DNA of 64,000 nucleotides from Alphaproteobacteria bacterium (GCA_020846275.1 JADLEG010000188.1:1-64000), one strand, 5' to 3'. Shown: positions 8,871 through 18,252, counted from the stretch's first letter. Numbers and translations are program-made. The notes: generated from the sequence alone by a model not told the origin.

Positions 8871-10130
8871 ATGGATCGGGGGCACTTCGGTCGGGCGTGG
8901 GGTAGCGTCGATACGGTCATGACCGCGCTATGCATCGCGGTCGTGGTCACGACGACCGCCTTCGAAGCCTATGCGCGCACGCATTCCCTGACGGGGCCCT
9001 ACTGGGTCTTCATGGCGCCGGACGCGACCGTCCAGTACGGATTGCTGTGCCTGGGCATCTTCCACGCGTGGGTCGCAAAGGCCGTACGCGAGGCGATGGC
9101 GATCGGGACCGCCTCGGCGATCTTCGCGCTGCTCATCCTGCTGGGCGATTTCGAATTCGTCCGTTCGGACAAGCAGCTCTTTTCCTACGCGGTGGCGCTC
9201 GGCAGCGCCGTCGTTCAGATCGGCGTGCTCGCGGTGCTGATCCACAATGGCGCGCCGCTGGACGATCGGCTGCGGCTGGCCCGCGAGTCCGTGACCTTCG
9301 CCATGGCGGTCGCGCTGCCCACGACGTTTGTGTATCTAACCATGGACATCAATCCGACCCAGGATCACCTGGTCGCTCAGTTCGACGACGGGCTCGGCAT
9401 TCGCATCATTTCGCTTATCAAATGGGTCGTCTCGCTGTCCCCCATTTTTCGCGAATTCCTGAACTGGGTCTATGGCGGCACGCCGCTCGCGATCGCGGTA
9501 ATCTTTGCGATGCAGCGGCCGGAACTGCCACCCGTGCCGCTGACCGTGTTCATTTCCACCGTTGCCGGCTTGGCGCTCTATACGGTGATTCCGGTTGTCG
9601 GCCCGCCGGCTACCTACCCGGAATACTACGCTTCGCTCTGGCAGGATGCGGGCGCAAATTCCTTGACCCCGCCAACCGCGCGCACGGACCTGCCGCGCAA
9701 TTGCATGCCGTCGCTGCACACGGCCTGGGCCGTCTTGTTCGTCTTCGGGTCTCATGGTCTTCCCCGGCTCTACCGTGCGCTTTCTTCGGCTGCGGCAGCG
9801 CTGACGATCGTCTCGGCGATCGAGATCGGAGCGCATTGGTTCCTCGACCTGGTGGTCGCGCTTCCGTTTGCCGTAGCGGTGCAAGGGTTCGCCAGCTTCG
9901 AACAACGATCATCCGGACCGGAACGGATGATGGCGATCCTCGGCGGCAGCGCGATCATGCTGGCGCTGCTTGCATTAATGTATTTGCAACCACTGCGGTT
10001 CCAGTATTCGGCCGTGCTGCACTGGGCAGCGGTCGTCGCGGCTGTCGTCGCCAGTGTCTATCTGTGGCGGCGGCTGGCAGACCGCGCCCTTGGCGGCGCG
10101 CAGCCCCGGACGGCGTCGTCCGCCGGCTAG
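8871..10130 (+). CDS. PAP2/AUR1-like membrane phosphatase or phospho-head-group transferase
   Basis: An integral membrane protein of about 419 residues with roughly nine hydrophobic helices. The PAP2 active-site motifs are CMPSLHTAWA near residue 285 and AHWFLDLVVALP near residue 325. The combination resembles AUR1/inositol-phosphorylceramide synthase-type proteins more than classical PAP2, because the first KxxxxxxRP motif is not evident. It may act on a lipid or polyprenyl phosphate on the outer face of the inner membrane. ATG 8808 is possible but lies only 4 bases after the palindrome; ATG 8871 is preferred, and ATG 8919 is also possible. It leads the glycosylation-type cluster. Confidence 0.7.
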   Translation: MDRGHFGRAWGSVDTVMTALCIAVVVTTTAFEAYARTHSLTGPYWVFMAPDATVQYGLLCLGIFHAWVAKAVREAMAIGTASAIFALLILLGDFEFVRSDKQLFSYAVALGSAVVQIGVLAVLIHNGAPLDDRLRLARESVTFAMAVALPTTFVYLTMDINPTQDHLVAQFDDGLGIRIISLIKWVVSLSPIFREFLNWVYGGTPLAIAVIFAMQRPELPPVPLTVFISTVAGLALYTVIPVVGPPATYPEYYASLWQDAGANSLTPPTARTDLPRNCMPSLHTAWAVLFVFGSHGLPRLYRALSSAAAALTIVSAIEIGAHWFLDLVVALPFAVAVQGFASFEQRSSGPERMMAILGGSAIMLALLALMYLQPLRFQYSAVLHWAAVVAAVVASVYLWRRLADRALGGAQPRTASSAG

Positions 10131-10219
10131 TAGCCTCCTTCGCGTTTCCCATGGAAGCCACGGGGCGGTATTAATTGCCGCCGGTCTGCGGATCGGAGGC
10201 ATGGGGTCAGGCGACGATC

Positions 10220-11167
10220 ATGGGCACGGCGGCGATGCAATTGGCGGTGATCGTTCCCTGCTACAACGAGCAGGAAGCGCTGCCGCTGACGATCGCGCGG
10301 CTGACCGAGCTGAAATCCCGGCTCGTGCGCGACGGCGCCATCGGCGAGGCCAGCACGATCACGTTTGTTGATGACGGGTCTACGGACCGAACCTGGAGCG
10401 TGATCGAAAGCGCGGCGGCGGCCGACGCGTCGATCCACGGCATCAAGTTGTCGCGCAACAGCGGCCACCAGAATGCCCTGATTGCCGGGCTTCTTACCGT
10501 GCCGGGCGACCTGCTGGTGAGCGTCGATGCCGATCTTCAGGACGACCTGGAGGCGATCGGCGCGATGCTCGCCAAGTGCCGCGAGGGAGCGGAGATCGTC
10601 TACGGCGTACGGAACGACCGCGGCAGCGACACCGCGTTCAAGCGGGTCACGGCCGAGGCCTATTATCGACTGATGCGCCTGTTCGGCGTCGATCTCGTGT
10701 TCAACCACGCCGACTACCGCCTGATGACGCGCACCGCCATCGGCGCGCTGGAGCAGTACGGCGAAGTCAATCTGTTCCTCCGCGGAATCGTGCCGCAGCT
10801 CGGCTTCAAGACGGCAAGCGTCCACTATGCCCGCACCGAGCGCGTAGCCGGCGAATCGAAGTATCCGCTGCGCAAGATGCTCGCGCTCGCCTGGGAAGGA
10901 CTGTCGTCCTTCTCGCCGAGCCCGCTGCGCTGGATCACCGCCATCGGGCTCGCGATCTCGCTGCTGAGTTTCCTGATCGGATGCTGGGCGCTGGCGGCCA
11001 CGATCTTCTTTGGCGGCACCGTTCCGGGGTGGGCGTCAACCGTGGTGCCGATCTACTTCCTCGGCGGCATCCAGATGCTGAGCCTGGGAATTATCGGAGA
11101 GTACATTTCGAAGACCTATCTCGAGACCAAGCGCCGGCCCCGCTACGTCATCGAGAAAAAGGTCTAG
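10220..11167 (+). CDS. Polyprenyl-phosphate glycosyltransferase, GT2 (DPM1/GtrB-like)
   Basis: A 315-residue family 2 glycosyltransferase. The GT-A part has VIVPCYNEQEA at the N-terminus, VDDGSTDRTW near residue 45 and the DXD-type VDADLQDD near residue 100. Two C-terminal membrane helices (about residues 237-290) give the GtrB/bactoprenol glucosyltransferase layout. It should transfer a sugar from a nucleotide donor to undecaprenyl phosphate on the cytosolic face. The GtrA-like flippase gene two genes downstream completes the usual pair. ATG 10220 is preferred over a TTG at 10175 and ATG 10235. The methyltransferase gene starts 4 bases after its stop. Confidence 0.86.
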   Translation: MGTAAMQLAVIVPCYNEQEALPLTIARLTELKSRLVRDGAIGEASTITFVDDGSTDRTWSVIESAAAADASIHGIKLSRNSGHQNALIAGLLTVPGDLLVSVDADLQDDLEAIGAMLAKCREGAEIVYGVRNDRGSDTAFKRVTAEAYYRLMRLFGVDLVFNHADYRLMTRTAIGALEQYGEVNLFLRGIVPQLGFKTASVHYARTERVAGESKYPLRKMLALAWEGLSSFSPSPLRWITAIGLAISLLSFLIGCWALAATIFFGGTVPGWASTVVPIYFLGGIQMLSLGIIGEYISKTYLETKRRPRYVIEKKV

Positions 11168-11171
11168 CGCC

Positions 11172-11873
11172 GTGCGGCCGGACGATCGCCAGGCAGAGTT
11201 CGATTGTCTCGCCGACACCTATCACGAGCAGCACAAGGCCAATGTAGCGATCACCGGCGAGGAGCCGGCCTATTTCGCCGCGTACAAGATCGCCGACTTG
11301 GCTGCGCTGCTCGCGCACGCGTCGCCCGCCGCGATCCTGGATTTCGGTAGCGGGATCGGCAATTCCCTGCCGTATTTTCGCAAGCATTTTCCCCATGCGG
11401 CGCTGACCTGCGCCGACGTCTCGGCGCGCAGCATCACCCTGGCGAAAGAACGGTTCCCGGGACCCGAGCGCTATGTCCAGATCGGCAAGGGCGTCCCGCT
11501 ACCGGACGCCAGCCAGGATGTCGTGTTCTCCGCCTGCGTGTTCCACCACATTCCGCATGAAGAGCACGCGCATTGGCTGGCGGAACTGCGCCGCGTGACC
11601 CGACCGGGCGGCCTGCTGGCGATCTTCGAGCACAACCCGCTCAATCCGCTGACGGTCCGGGCGGTCAATACCTGCCCGCTCGACGTCAATGCGCGCCTTA
11701 TCCGCGGCGCAACGATGCGCAGCCGTGCCGAGGCCGCGGGATGGCAATCCGCACGCATCGACTACCGCCTGTTCTTCCCCGCCGCCCTCGCGGGGCTGCG
11801 CTTCCTGGAGCCAGGGCTGGGCTGGCTCTGCCTGGGGGCCCAATACCGGCTGACCGTCCGCCGGCCGGCATGA
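11172..11873 (+). CDS. Class I SAM-dependent methyltransferase
   Basis: A 233-residue Rossmann-fold methyltransferase. Motif I is ILDFGSGIGNSLP near residue 56, followed by the acidic TCADVSARS, the VFSACVFHHIP motif near residue 120 and RVTRPGGLLAIFEHN. Start is GTG at 11172. The position between GtrB-like and GtrA-like genes suggests it modifies a lipid-linked sugar or the same surface glycan, which is inference. Its stop codon overlaps the next start (ATGA), so translation is probably coupled. Confidence 0.83.
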   Translation: MRPDDRQAEFDCLADTYHEQHKANVAITGEEPAYFAAYKIADLAALLAHASPAAILDFGSGIGNSLPYFRKHFPHAALTCADVSARSITLAKERFPGPERYVQIGKGVPLPDASQDVVFSACVFHHIPHEEHAHWLAELRRVTRPGGLLAIFEHNPLNPLTVRAVNTCPLDVNARLIRGATMRSRAEAAGWQSARIDYRLFFPAALAGLRFLEPGLGWLCLGAQYRLTVRRPA

Positions 11874-12271
11874 GCGGCCTGGTCCGGCAATCCGTCCGGT
11901 TCGCGGCCGTCGGTCTCGTCAACACCGCGATCGGACTGCTTGCCATCTGCGCGGTGCTCTATCTGTTCAATTGCGATCCGGCGATCGCGAACGCGGTCGG
12001 ATACGCCATCGGCCTGGTCGTCAGCTTCAGCCTCAACCATGTCTGGACCTTCGGCGACAACCGGCCCGTCGCCGGCGCATTGCCGCGATACGTGCCGGTC
12101 GTCGCCACGGCCTATGCTTGCAACCTCACCGCGGTGATCATCGGCTCGCGGCGATTCCACATCGATCCCTACCTCGTCCAGCTCGTCGGCATGGCGATCT
12201 ACACGTCGCTGGTGTTCCTGGGGTGCCGCTGGTTCGTCTATGGCCGGTCCGGTATCGTGGTGGATCGCTGA
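11870..12271 (+). CDS. GtrA-family membrane protein (lipid-linked sugar flippase)
   Basis: A 133-residue protein with four membrane helices. The FAAVGLVNTAIG start, FSLNHVWTF near residue 60 and the CRWFVYG end are typical of GtrA. GtrA proteins are thought to flip undecaprenyl-phosphate sugars made by a GtrB-type enzyme, which is encoded two genes upstream. The start overlaps the methyltransferase stop by four bases. Confidence 0.85.
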   Translation: MSGLVRQSVRFAAVGLVNTAIGLLAICAVLYLFNCDPAIANAVGYAIGLVVSFSLNHVWTFGDNRPVAGALPRYVPVVATAYACNLTAVIIGSRRFHIDPYLVQLVGMAIYTSLVFLGCRWFVYGRSGIVVDR

Positions 12272-12327
12272 TCGACACCGACAAGACCTGCGCGTGGAAG
12301 ATCAATCAATGGACGGCACTGAAACCC

Positions 12328-12353
12328 GTTCCCGCAGGGAGAGCGGCGGGAAC
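12328..12353 (+). terminator. Hairpin after the GtrA gene, possible terminator
   Basis: GTTCCCGC (12328-12335) pairs with GCGGGAAC (12346-12353) across a 10-base loop, 57 bases after the GtrA stop. It is followed by a pyrimidine-rich CTTCTCTCC rather than a clean T-run, so termination is uncertain. Confidence 0.3.
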
Positions 12354-12397
12354 CTTCTCTCCTTCGATTCGCCTTTCAAATTGCAGACTGTCGGGTC

Positions 12398-14500
12398 ATG
12401 AGCCTCGGCAAAAGCGGCCCATCTAGCGGTGCACAGAGCGTTGGGGTCGTTGCGTTGCTCCTGCTCGCTGCTGTCGCTTCCGTCGCCATCCAGGGATTTG
12501 CATTTCCGACGGCTAACAATTCCTATCACATTCCCATTGTTCTAGATTATTTCGATAGCCCGGAAGGGCCGCATGATGACTTCCACGCCAAGCTCGGCAA
12601 TTTCGTCAGCTACTTCTGGATCGTGATCTCTTGGGTTGCGAGCGAGGAGAATCTGAAGGAAAACTTCCTCGCGGTTCACATAGCGTCCCGATTCTTTTTC
12701 TTTGGCGCGGTTTATCTGGTCCTGCGGGATCTCGAGGTGCGACAATCAACCGCTGCGATCCTGGCAGCTATGACCGGTTTTCTTGGTCTGTTTTCCGAAG
12801 GTTCGCTGGTCGCGCGGAACGAGATCCTTCCGGCCGGTCTCACCCACACAGGCGTTGTCGTTCCGGTCGTCCTCTTGAGCTGGCACTGCCTTCTTCAAAG
12901 ACGGTGGACGGCATCGGCACTAACGCTGGGTTTGGCATTCAACGTGAATGCTTTTGTCAGTATTTGGAGTGTCGCAGCCCAAACCTTTGTAATGTGGCGC
13001 TGGTTCGGAGTGACCCAGTGGCGGCGCTTTCTGGTTGCCGGCGCTGTTTCGACGACCGCCTTTCTTGCAATCGCATGGCCTACCCTCATCTGGATGGCCA
13101 AGGTTGTCTTAGAGGCGACAGACGCCTCACCATTTAGCTATCAAGCATTTATTCGCGCATATTTTCCCTATCATAATCTTATCGACATGCAGATTGGCCG
13201 CGCGGCAATTGAAGCCTCGCTTTTCGCTGCCACTTGGGCGCTCTGCGTGACCATCTGCTTACAGCGTAAGCGGGAGTATTTTCTGGCACTCACCAATATC
13301 TACTGGGCCTTGCTTTTCATCCTGCTCTTCGGCTGCCTATTGCCCTATCTCGTCGACAGCCGCCTGCTGGACAATCTCTATCCGCTCCGCATGGACTCAT
13401 ATCTGTACATCCTGACGGGGATTCTCGTACTGGCATGGGCGGCATACGCCTGGGCGGGGCAGAATGAACGGCTCTCGCGGCAAGGCAGCGCGTTGGCGGT
13501 AGTCGGTTTGTTCTGCGCAAATGTGGCGATGCTCGCCGGCGCGATAGGGGTCACAAATCGGGAGACTGGTCCTTCCAATACAAGAGTGCGGTATGTGGTC
13601 GCGGCGGCTCTACTGACACTTTGTGCGGCTCTGGTGTTCGAGGATACAGGACCACTGACCTATACCGGCGAGTATCCCAGGCTGCGTTTTCTCGTGTCTG
13701 CGCTCGCGATTGGTGTCGTGTTCGGCGGCCGGCCCGCCGCATTGGCCGAGATGTGCCTTTTCGTGGGGATTGGAGTTGCGGCGTTGGCCACTGCCACTAG
13801 CGGGGCGTCAGTCATTGCTAGGGTTGGCCTAGCAACGCCGATTCTGGCTATGGCTGTTGTTGTCTTAAGGCCGGCGTGGGCCGGTATCGCGACGGTCTTG
13901 GCCTGGCCGACCCTTGTTGGCGGTCTTGTCCTAACCATGTCATTGCAGCGCGCGGCGGTGACGCTCGTGCTCGCCTTTCTATGTTGTGCCGCTGGCTACG
14001 CGAGCCGTGTTTGGTTTGAACGATCGGCAGCTTGTCGACCAAGCGTCGCGATACGATTGGGCGTACTCGCCGCCATCTGTACGGTCTTAGGAGCCATCGG
14101 AGTCTTGTTCAACGGTGGTATTGCTCCGCAAAGCAAGATGGCCGAGGATTGGATGGCCGCGCAGCGTTGGGCGCGCACTAACACTGCGCCTGACACTCTC
14201 TTTCTCGCACTAACTGACAATCACCTCAGTAGCTTTGCAACATTCTCGCGTCGGCCGTCTTGGTTCGACAGCAAGTTGGGAGCAACGGTGATGTGGGCGC
14301 CGGAGTTTTATCCAACCTGGGCGTACCGGAGCGAGGCAACGAGGCGCATTACAAGTTGGGTCGATATCTGCAAGCTAGCTGCGAGCGAGGACGCTGGCTA
14401 CATTGTGGTGGCGGTTCAGCGCGCACGCGATCTGGGTGCTCCAATACGCGAAGCGGTTTACGCCAACGACAATTTTCTGATCTTTCGAGTATCGCGGTAG
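12398..14500 (+). CDS. Large polytopic membrane protein with C-terminal soluble domain, lower GC
   Basis: A 700-residue protein with about a dozen hydrophobic helices over residues 15-570 and a soluble tail from about residue 578 (AEDWMAAQRWARTNT). The tail, with SSFATFSRRPSWFDSKLGA, resembles that of membrane proteins grouped with GT-C-like surface polysaccharide enzymes (DUF6798 from memory). The YHIPIVLDYF segment after the first helix is also typical. The function is not known. Its base composition is visibly less GC-biased than every neighbour and its codon choice is less G/C-ending, pointing to acquisition from another source. Together with the upstream cluster it suggests a cell-surface glycan locus. 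Confidence 0.65.
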   Translation: MSLGKSGPSSGAQSVGVVALLLLAAVASVAIQGFAFPTANNSYHIPIVLDYFDSPEGPHDDFHAKLGNFVSYFWIVISWVASEENLKENFLAVHIASRFFFFGAVYLVLRDLEVRQSTAAILAAMTGFLGLFSEGSLVARNEILPAGLTHTGVVVPVVLLSWHCLLQRRWTASALTLGLAFNVNAFVSIWSVAAQTFVMWRWFGVTQWRRFLVAGAVSTTAFLAIAWPTLIWMAKVVLEATDASPFSYQAFIRAYFPYHNLIDMQIGRAAIEASLFAATWALCVTICLQRKREYFLALTNIYWALLFILLFGCLLPYLVDSRLLDNLYPLRMDSYLYILTGILVLAWAAYAWAGQNERLSRQGSALAVVGLFCANVAMLAGAIGVTNRETGPSNTRVRYVVAAALLTLCAALVFEDTGPLTYTGEYPRLRFLVSALAIGVVFGGRPAALAEMCLFVGIGVAALATATSGASVIARVGLATPILAMAVVVLRPAWAGIATVLAWPTLVGGLVLTMSLQRAAVTLVLAFLCCAAGYASRVWFERSAACRPSVAIRLGVLAAICTVLGAIGVLFNGGIAPQSKMAEDWMAAQRWARTNTAPDTLFLALTDNHLSSFATFSRRPSWFDSKLGATVMWAPEFYPTWAYRSEATRRITSWVDICKLAASEDAGYIVVAVQRARDLGAPIREAVYANDNFLIFRVSR

Positions 14501-14511
14501 GCCCCGCCCCC

Positions 14512-15357
14512 CTACCGTCGCAGGCCCCGGCAGATCGCGACGTAGTCCGGATGCTCGGGCGGGATCAGGCCGTGGCGCACCAGGAAGTCGATGATCACCA
14601 GGTTGCAGTTGAACTTGAAGGCGGCGCTGTCGCGTACGGTCTCGGCCACGCGCTCGATCGGCCACAGCATGAACTCGCCGATCTCGCCGTCGGTGTTGCG
14701 GGGCGTGAAGTCCGCCGGCATCTCGAGGTCGAAGCAGTACTGCACGTCGGGCTTGAGCGTCGCCTCCTCCTCGAACACGTAGGACACGGTGCCGACCGGC
14801 TGGGCGCGCTCGGCGATCGCGCGCGGGATGCCTGCTTCCTCGCGGCATTCCTTGATCAGGTTCTCCTTCAGGCCGATGCTGATCGGCTGGCCGCCCGCGA
14901 CGGTGTTGTCGAGCATGCCCGGATAGGTGGGCTTGTCCTGGGCGCGGCGGGCCACCCACAAGTGCAGCCCGTCGCCACGGCGCACGAAACCGTTCATGTG
15001 CACGCCGTTGGCGCCCACGCCGAAATGCGGCACGGCGGCGCGCTCCATCGCCAGCAACATCGGCCCGCCATCCAGCGGATGCACCGGATAGCGCTCGTCG
15101 CGCCAGCCCTTGACGACGCCGCGCTGCCGCAACGCGCGCAGGGCGGCGTCAACCGCCCGCGTGCGCTTCTCGGCCGTATCGAGCGCAGGCGCCAGCGCGA
15201 TGCCGCCCGCGTCGGCGACGAACACCTCGGTAAACGGTGCAAGCTCCGCCACGCGATCGCGATGGATGTGGCCGACCAGCGCGCCGCCCGCCCGGAACGG
15301 CACGAAGCGGCTCAGGTCCGCGTTGTTGCACGCGGCGATGCGGTCGAGAAAGCTCAT
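14512..15357 (-). CDS. NUDIX hydrolase with DUF4743 N-terminal domain
   Basis: A 281-residue protein. The N-terminal DUF4743 region covers about residues 1-125, and a NUDIX fold follows. The NUDIX box is visible near residue 165: a glycine region, then KENLIKECREEAGI with the REXXEE metal-binding glutamates. The same pairing occurs in the NUDIX part of yeast thiamine pyrophosphokinase Tnr3, which suggests a thiamine-diphosphate-related or damaged-cofactor substrate; this is family-level inference. It is convergent with the 700-residue membrane protein gene, 11 bases apart. Confidence 0.85.
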   Translation of the reverse strand: MSFLDRIAACNNADLSRFVPFRAGGALVGHIHRDRVAELAPFTEVFVADAGGIALAPALDTAEKRTRAVDAALRALRQRGVVKGWRDERYPVHPLDGGPMLLAMERAAVPHFGVGANGVHMNGFVRRGDGLHLWVARRAQDKPTYPGMLDNTVAGGQPISIGLKENLIKECREEAGIPRAIAERAQPVGTVSYVFEEEATLKPDVQYCFDLEMPADFTPRNTDGEIGEFMLWPIERVAETVRDSAAFKFNCNLVIIDFLVRHGLIPPEHPDYVAICRGLRR

Positions 15358-15377
15358 GGGGCCGGACCGGGCCGGGC

Positions 15378-15707
15378 CTAGGATACCGGCCGGGGGCGCG
15401 CTTCGAGCGCCGCCAGCACGTCGTCGATGCTGCGGCTGTGCGTCAGCTTCCGGCCGCTGCCATAGAGCAGGAAGTCGACCGTTCCGCTGCCGCGGCGCTT
15501 GGCGATGGTGAACAGGGGCCGGTCGAAGGCGTGGCGGAACACCGAGAAGGCGGCCATGTGGTCCAGGTGGTCGATGGCGTAGTCGCGCCATTCGCCGCTG
15601 GCGACGCGCCTGCTGTAGAGGTTCAGTATCCGCTGCAGCTCGCCCCGGCTGAACCCCACCCGGGACGGCCGCCGACGGTGGTCGGCGAGGCTAAGCATGT
15701 CGCCCAC
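15378..15707 (-). CDS. DUF2794 family protein
   Basis: A 109-residue protein recognised as DUF2794, a family of unknown role found mainly in Alphaproteobacteria. Typical segments are FSRGELQRILNLYSRRVA, WRDYAIDHLD and AAFSVFRHAFDRPLF. It has no signal peptide or membrane helix. The downstream NUDIX gene starts 20 bases after its stop, so they are probably one operon. ATG 15698 is an alternative start. Confidence 0.82.
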   Translation of the reverse strand: MGDMLSLADHRRRPSRVGFSRGELQRILNLYSRRVASGEWRDYAIDHLDHMAAFSVFRHAFDRPLFTIAKRRGSGTVDFLLYGSGRKLTHSRSIDDVLAALEARPRPVS

Positions 15708-15818
15708 AGGCGCGCCACGCTCCTCTGTTGCTTCCAGTCCGGGGATAGTCTTTCAAATGTCCGGCTTGCTGTCCATGGGGCCGGCTGTCCATGGCCGACC
15801 AGGGCGTCGATGCCGGTC

Positions 15819-16184
15819 CTATTGTTCGACCGGATCCTGCACCGGGTCGGGCCGCGAGCCGTAGGGGTCGGCGCCCAGGTAGCACTGCACCTGGCCGATC
15901 GTGTTGTAGCAGCGCTTTTCCACCGCTAGGCCGGCAATCTGGCCGCGGCGGTCGATGCAATAGGGCTGCCTGGCCTCGACATGGACGGCCGCGCAGTCCT
16001 CGCCGGTGGCGAGCGAGACCAGGTGGTCGGCCGGGAATTTGCCGGTAGCGCTGGCGGTGTAGAAGCCGGCCGTCGACATGGCGATCGGCACCAGCCCGAA
16101 GCAGCCGGTCAGGCTGAACGCGATGCAGCCCAGCACGGCGACAAAGCTGAGGGCGTTCATGCGGGAAAGGGCGCTCATGACCAT
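15819..16184 (-). CDS. Small predicted lipoprotein, unknown function
   Basis: A protein of up to 121 residues with a lipoprotein signal: a hydrophobic stretch ending in the lipobox SLTGC (Cys28 from the first start). The mature part is about 90 residues with several further cysteines (EDCAAV, PYCID, KRCYN, QCYLG), consistent with disulfides in the periplasm. I do not recognise the family. ATG 16178 and 16160 are alternative starts. Confidence 0.6.
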   Translation of the reverse strand: MVMSALSRMNALSFVAVLGCIAFSLTGCFGLVPIAMSTAGFYTASATGKFPADHLVSLATGEDCAAVHVEARQPYCIDRRGQIAGLAVEKRCYNTIGQVQCYLGADPYGSRPDPVQDPVEQ

Positions 16185-16330
16185 GCTGTCTCCGCTCTGC
16201 CGGCAAGATGCGTGCAGGGCGGTCGAGACAGGTCATGCCTCTGCGCCCCCGATACCGGCAGTCGGGACAATTTGCGACAAAATCAATTAAACAGCCGTTA
16301 ACGGCCCGCTGGCCGAAATGGCTGCGGCGA

Positions 16331-18115
16331 TCAGGGCGGAAGCGGCGCGGAGCCGGGAATGCGGGGGCCGGTGGTGCCGGAACCGGACGTTCCGGGCACG
16401 GAGGAGCCGTTGCTGACGAACACGTTGTGGCTGAGGGTCTGTGCGGCCACGCCTCCGGCATTGTTCGGGTTGACGTTCACCGTGGCGGTGCAGGCGGGCG
16501 AGCAGGCCACATTGGCGATCGCCCCGGAGTAGTTGAATGCTGCCGCGCCGGCGAGCGCGGCATAGTTGATCGCCCCCAGCGGCAGGGTGCCGTTGCCGGC
16601 GTTGTCGAGCTCCATGCGCGAATTGCCGCCGCCCACCTGGCGCGTGCCGAAATTGATGTTGAGGAAGATGTTGTAGGTGGAGAAGCTGCCGCCCGACATC
16701 GGTACGTTCGACTGGGTCCAGTAGTACATGCCGGTATTCAGGCTGCGCAGCTGGTCGAAGCTGGTCGGCCCGTCGGCGACCTGGAACGGATTCGGCGTCG
16801 CGCCCGACTTGCGGTCGGCCAGGCCGGTGCCGGCCAGCAGGCCGTTGCCGCCGTCGTCCAGCACCGACAGCACGTGCAGCAGCTGCGTCGCCGCCAGGCC
16901 GCCGCTATTGACGGGTGCGGCAACAACGGACGTGCTGCAGGCCGAGCTGTCGCCGCAGCCGGTGCCGGTAATTCCCTGCAGGCCGGAATAGAGGAGAACC
17001 GCCGGTCCGGTGCTGTTGGCATAGAAGATTTCGGGCAGCATCACGGTGCCGCTGGCGAAGGAGGAGGCCAGGTCCACCCGCGAACCGCCGCCGCCGACCG
17101 AGCGCCGGCCGAAGTCGATGTCCAGGCTGATCGAGTAGCTGCCGACATTGACGCCGTCGCTGAACACCGGCACGCCGCCCTGCGCGAAGGTGAACTGCCC
17201 GCCCGGCACGGCGCGGAGCTGCTCGAAGGTGGAGATTCCATTCGGCACCGGGCCGCCCACGATCTCGTTGCCGATCGGCTGGCTGGCCGCGGCGACGAAC
17301 AGGTCGGACAGCAGGATTTGCGTCGACACCTGCTCCAGCGTCGCGACCGGGCCCAGCGCGTCGGTCGTGCTCTGCCCGGCGTTGCTGGCGCCGCCGGTGC
17401 CGCCCTGCTCGCCCTCGCCCTGCTTGCCCGGCGCCACCGCGCGGCGCAGCGCACCCGCGATCTCGGCGATCACCGCCGGGTCGAACCGCTCGGCCGGGCC
17501 CCATTGCCCGCGGCCGAGCAGGGTGCTGCCGAAGCCCGGCTGCGAGATGCTGGTGGTGCCGCCGCCGGCCGACAGGTCCAGGCCGCCGATCCGGTTGGAT
17601 TCCGTGTTCTGGCCTGGGCCGACCAGGATGACCTGCTGGCGATCGGTCGGGGTTCCGTTCTGGTTCACCTGGTCGACGCGGCCCATGGCGATGGTGCCGC
17701 GGATGCCGATGGTGCCCGCCGGCAATTTGACCTGCATGTTGGCCGGCTGGTCGCGCGCGACCTTGCCCGTCACGAAGCGGAACACGCCCTTGGCGACCGA
17801 GGCCGATACCTTGCCGACGCTGGTCTTGGGATCGAACACGAACTCGTCGATCGTCAGTTCGCTGTTCGGCCCGATGGTGAAGGTGGTTTCGTCCAGCAGC
17901 AGGATCTGCAGGCCCGACTCCGCGCCGCTCTTGATCGCGTTGCCCAGGAAGATCGGCTCGCCCGACTTGACCAGCCGGCCGACCGCGCCGCTGCGCTCGG
18001 CGATCTCGACCTGGCCGCGGACGGCGGCGGCGACGCCGGCCTGCTGGGCCCAGGCCGTTCCGGCCCCAGTCAGGCATGCCAGCCCCGCCAGGGCAATTAC
18101 CTGCCAACGACGCAT
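16331..18115 (-). CDS. Exported FecR-domain protein with two C-terminal repeats
   Basis: A 594-residue protein with a Sec signal peptide (residues 1-23, cleavage after AWA). A FecR domain spans about residues 30-175, ending in the GTIGIRGTIA motif seen in stand-alone FecR proteins. A Gly/Gln-rich linker follows. Two related segments of about 125 residues occupy residues 294-420 and 450-570; each starts with a TFEQL or SFDQL pattern and contains a strand like DIDFGRRSVGGGGSR or NINFGTRQVGGGNSR. No TonB-box or sigma regulator is nearby, so this is not a FecIRA system. Such proteins may be periplasmic or surface β-rich proteins. Start is ATG 18115. Confidence 0.72.
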   Translation of the reverse strand: MRRWQVIALAGLACLTGAGTAWAQQAGVAAAVRGQVEIAERSGAVGRLVKSGEPIFLGNAIKSGAESGLQILLLDETTFTIGPNSELTIDEFVFDPKTSVGKVSASVAKGVFRFVTGKVARDQPANMQVKLPAGTIGIRGTIAMGRVDQVNQNGTPTDRQQVILVGPGQNTESNRIGGLDLSAGGGTTSISQPGFGSTLLGRGQWGPAERFDPAVIAEIAGALRRAVAPGKQGEGEQGGTGGASNAGQSTTDALGPVATLEQVSTQILLSDLFVAAASQPIGNEIVGGPVPNGISTFEQLRAVPGGQFTFAQGGVPVFSDGVNVGSYSISLDIDFGRRSVGGGGSRVDLASSFASGTVMLPEIFYANSTGPAVLLYSGLQGITGTGCGDSSACSTSVVAAPVNSGGLAATQLLHVLSVLDDGGNGLLAGTGLADRKSGATPNPFQVADGPTSFDQLRSLNTGMYYWTQSNVPMSGGSFSTYNIFLNINFGTRQVGGGNSRMELDNAGNGTLPLGAINYAALAGAAAFNYSGAIANVACSPACTATVNVNPNNAGGVAAQTLSHNVFVSNGSSVPGTSGSGTTGPRIPGSAPLPP

Positions 18116-18252
18116 TGCGATACCTCTACCTGCCTCGGCGGGCGGCCGAAGGGGGAAAAGTCTAGTCGCTTGGTCCGAGTGCCGCCACAGCGGAATCCGA
18201 CGGGCGGGCGCTGCGGAATGCCACGAATTCGCGCCAAATTGGCCGCGTCCGG

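Noticed and set aside
16331..18115. FecIRA iron-signalling system
   Set aside because: No ECF sigma factor or TonB receptor gene is adjacent, and the FecR protein has a Sec signal peptide instead of the anti-sigma layout.
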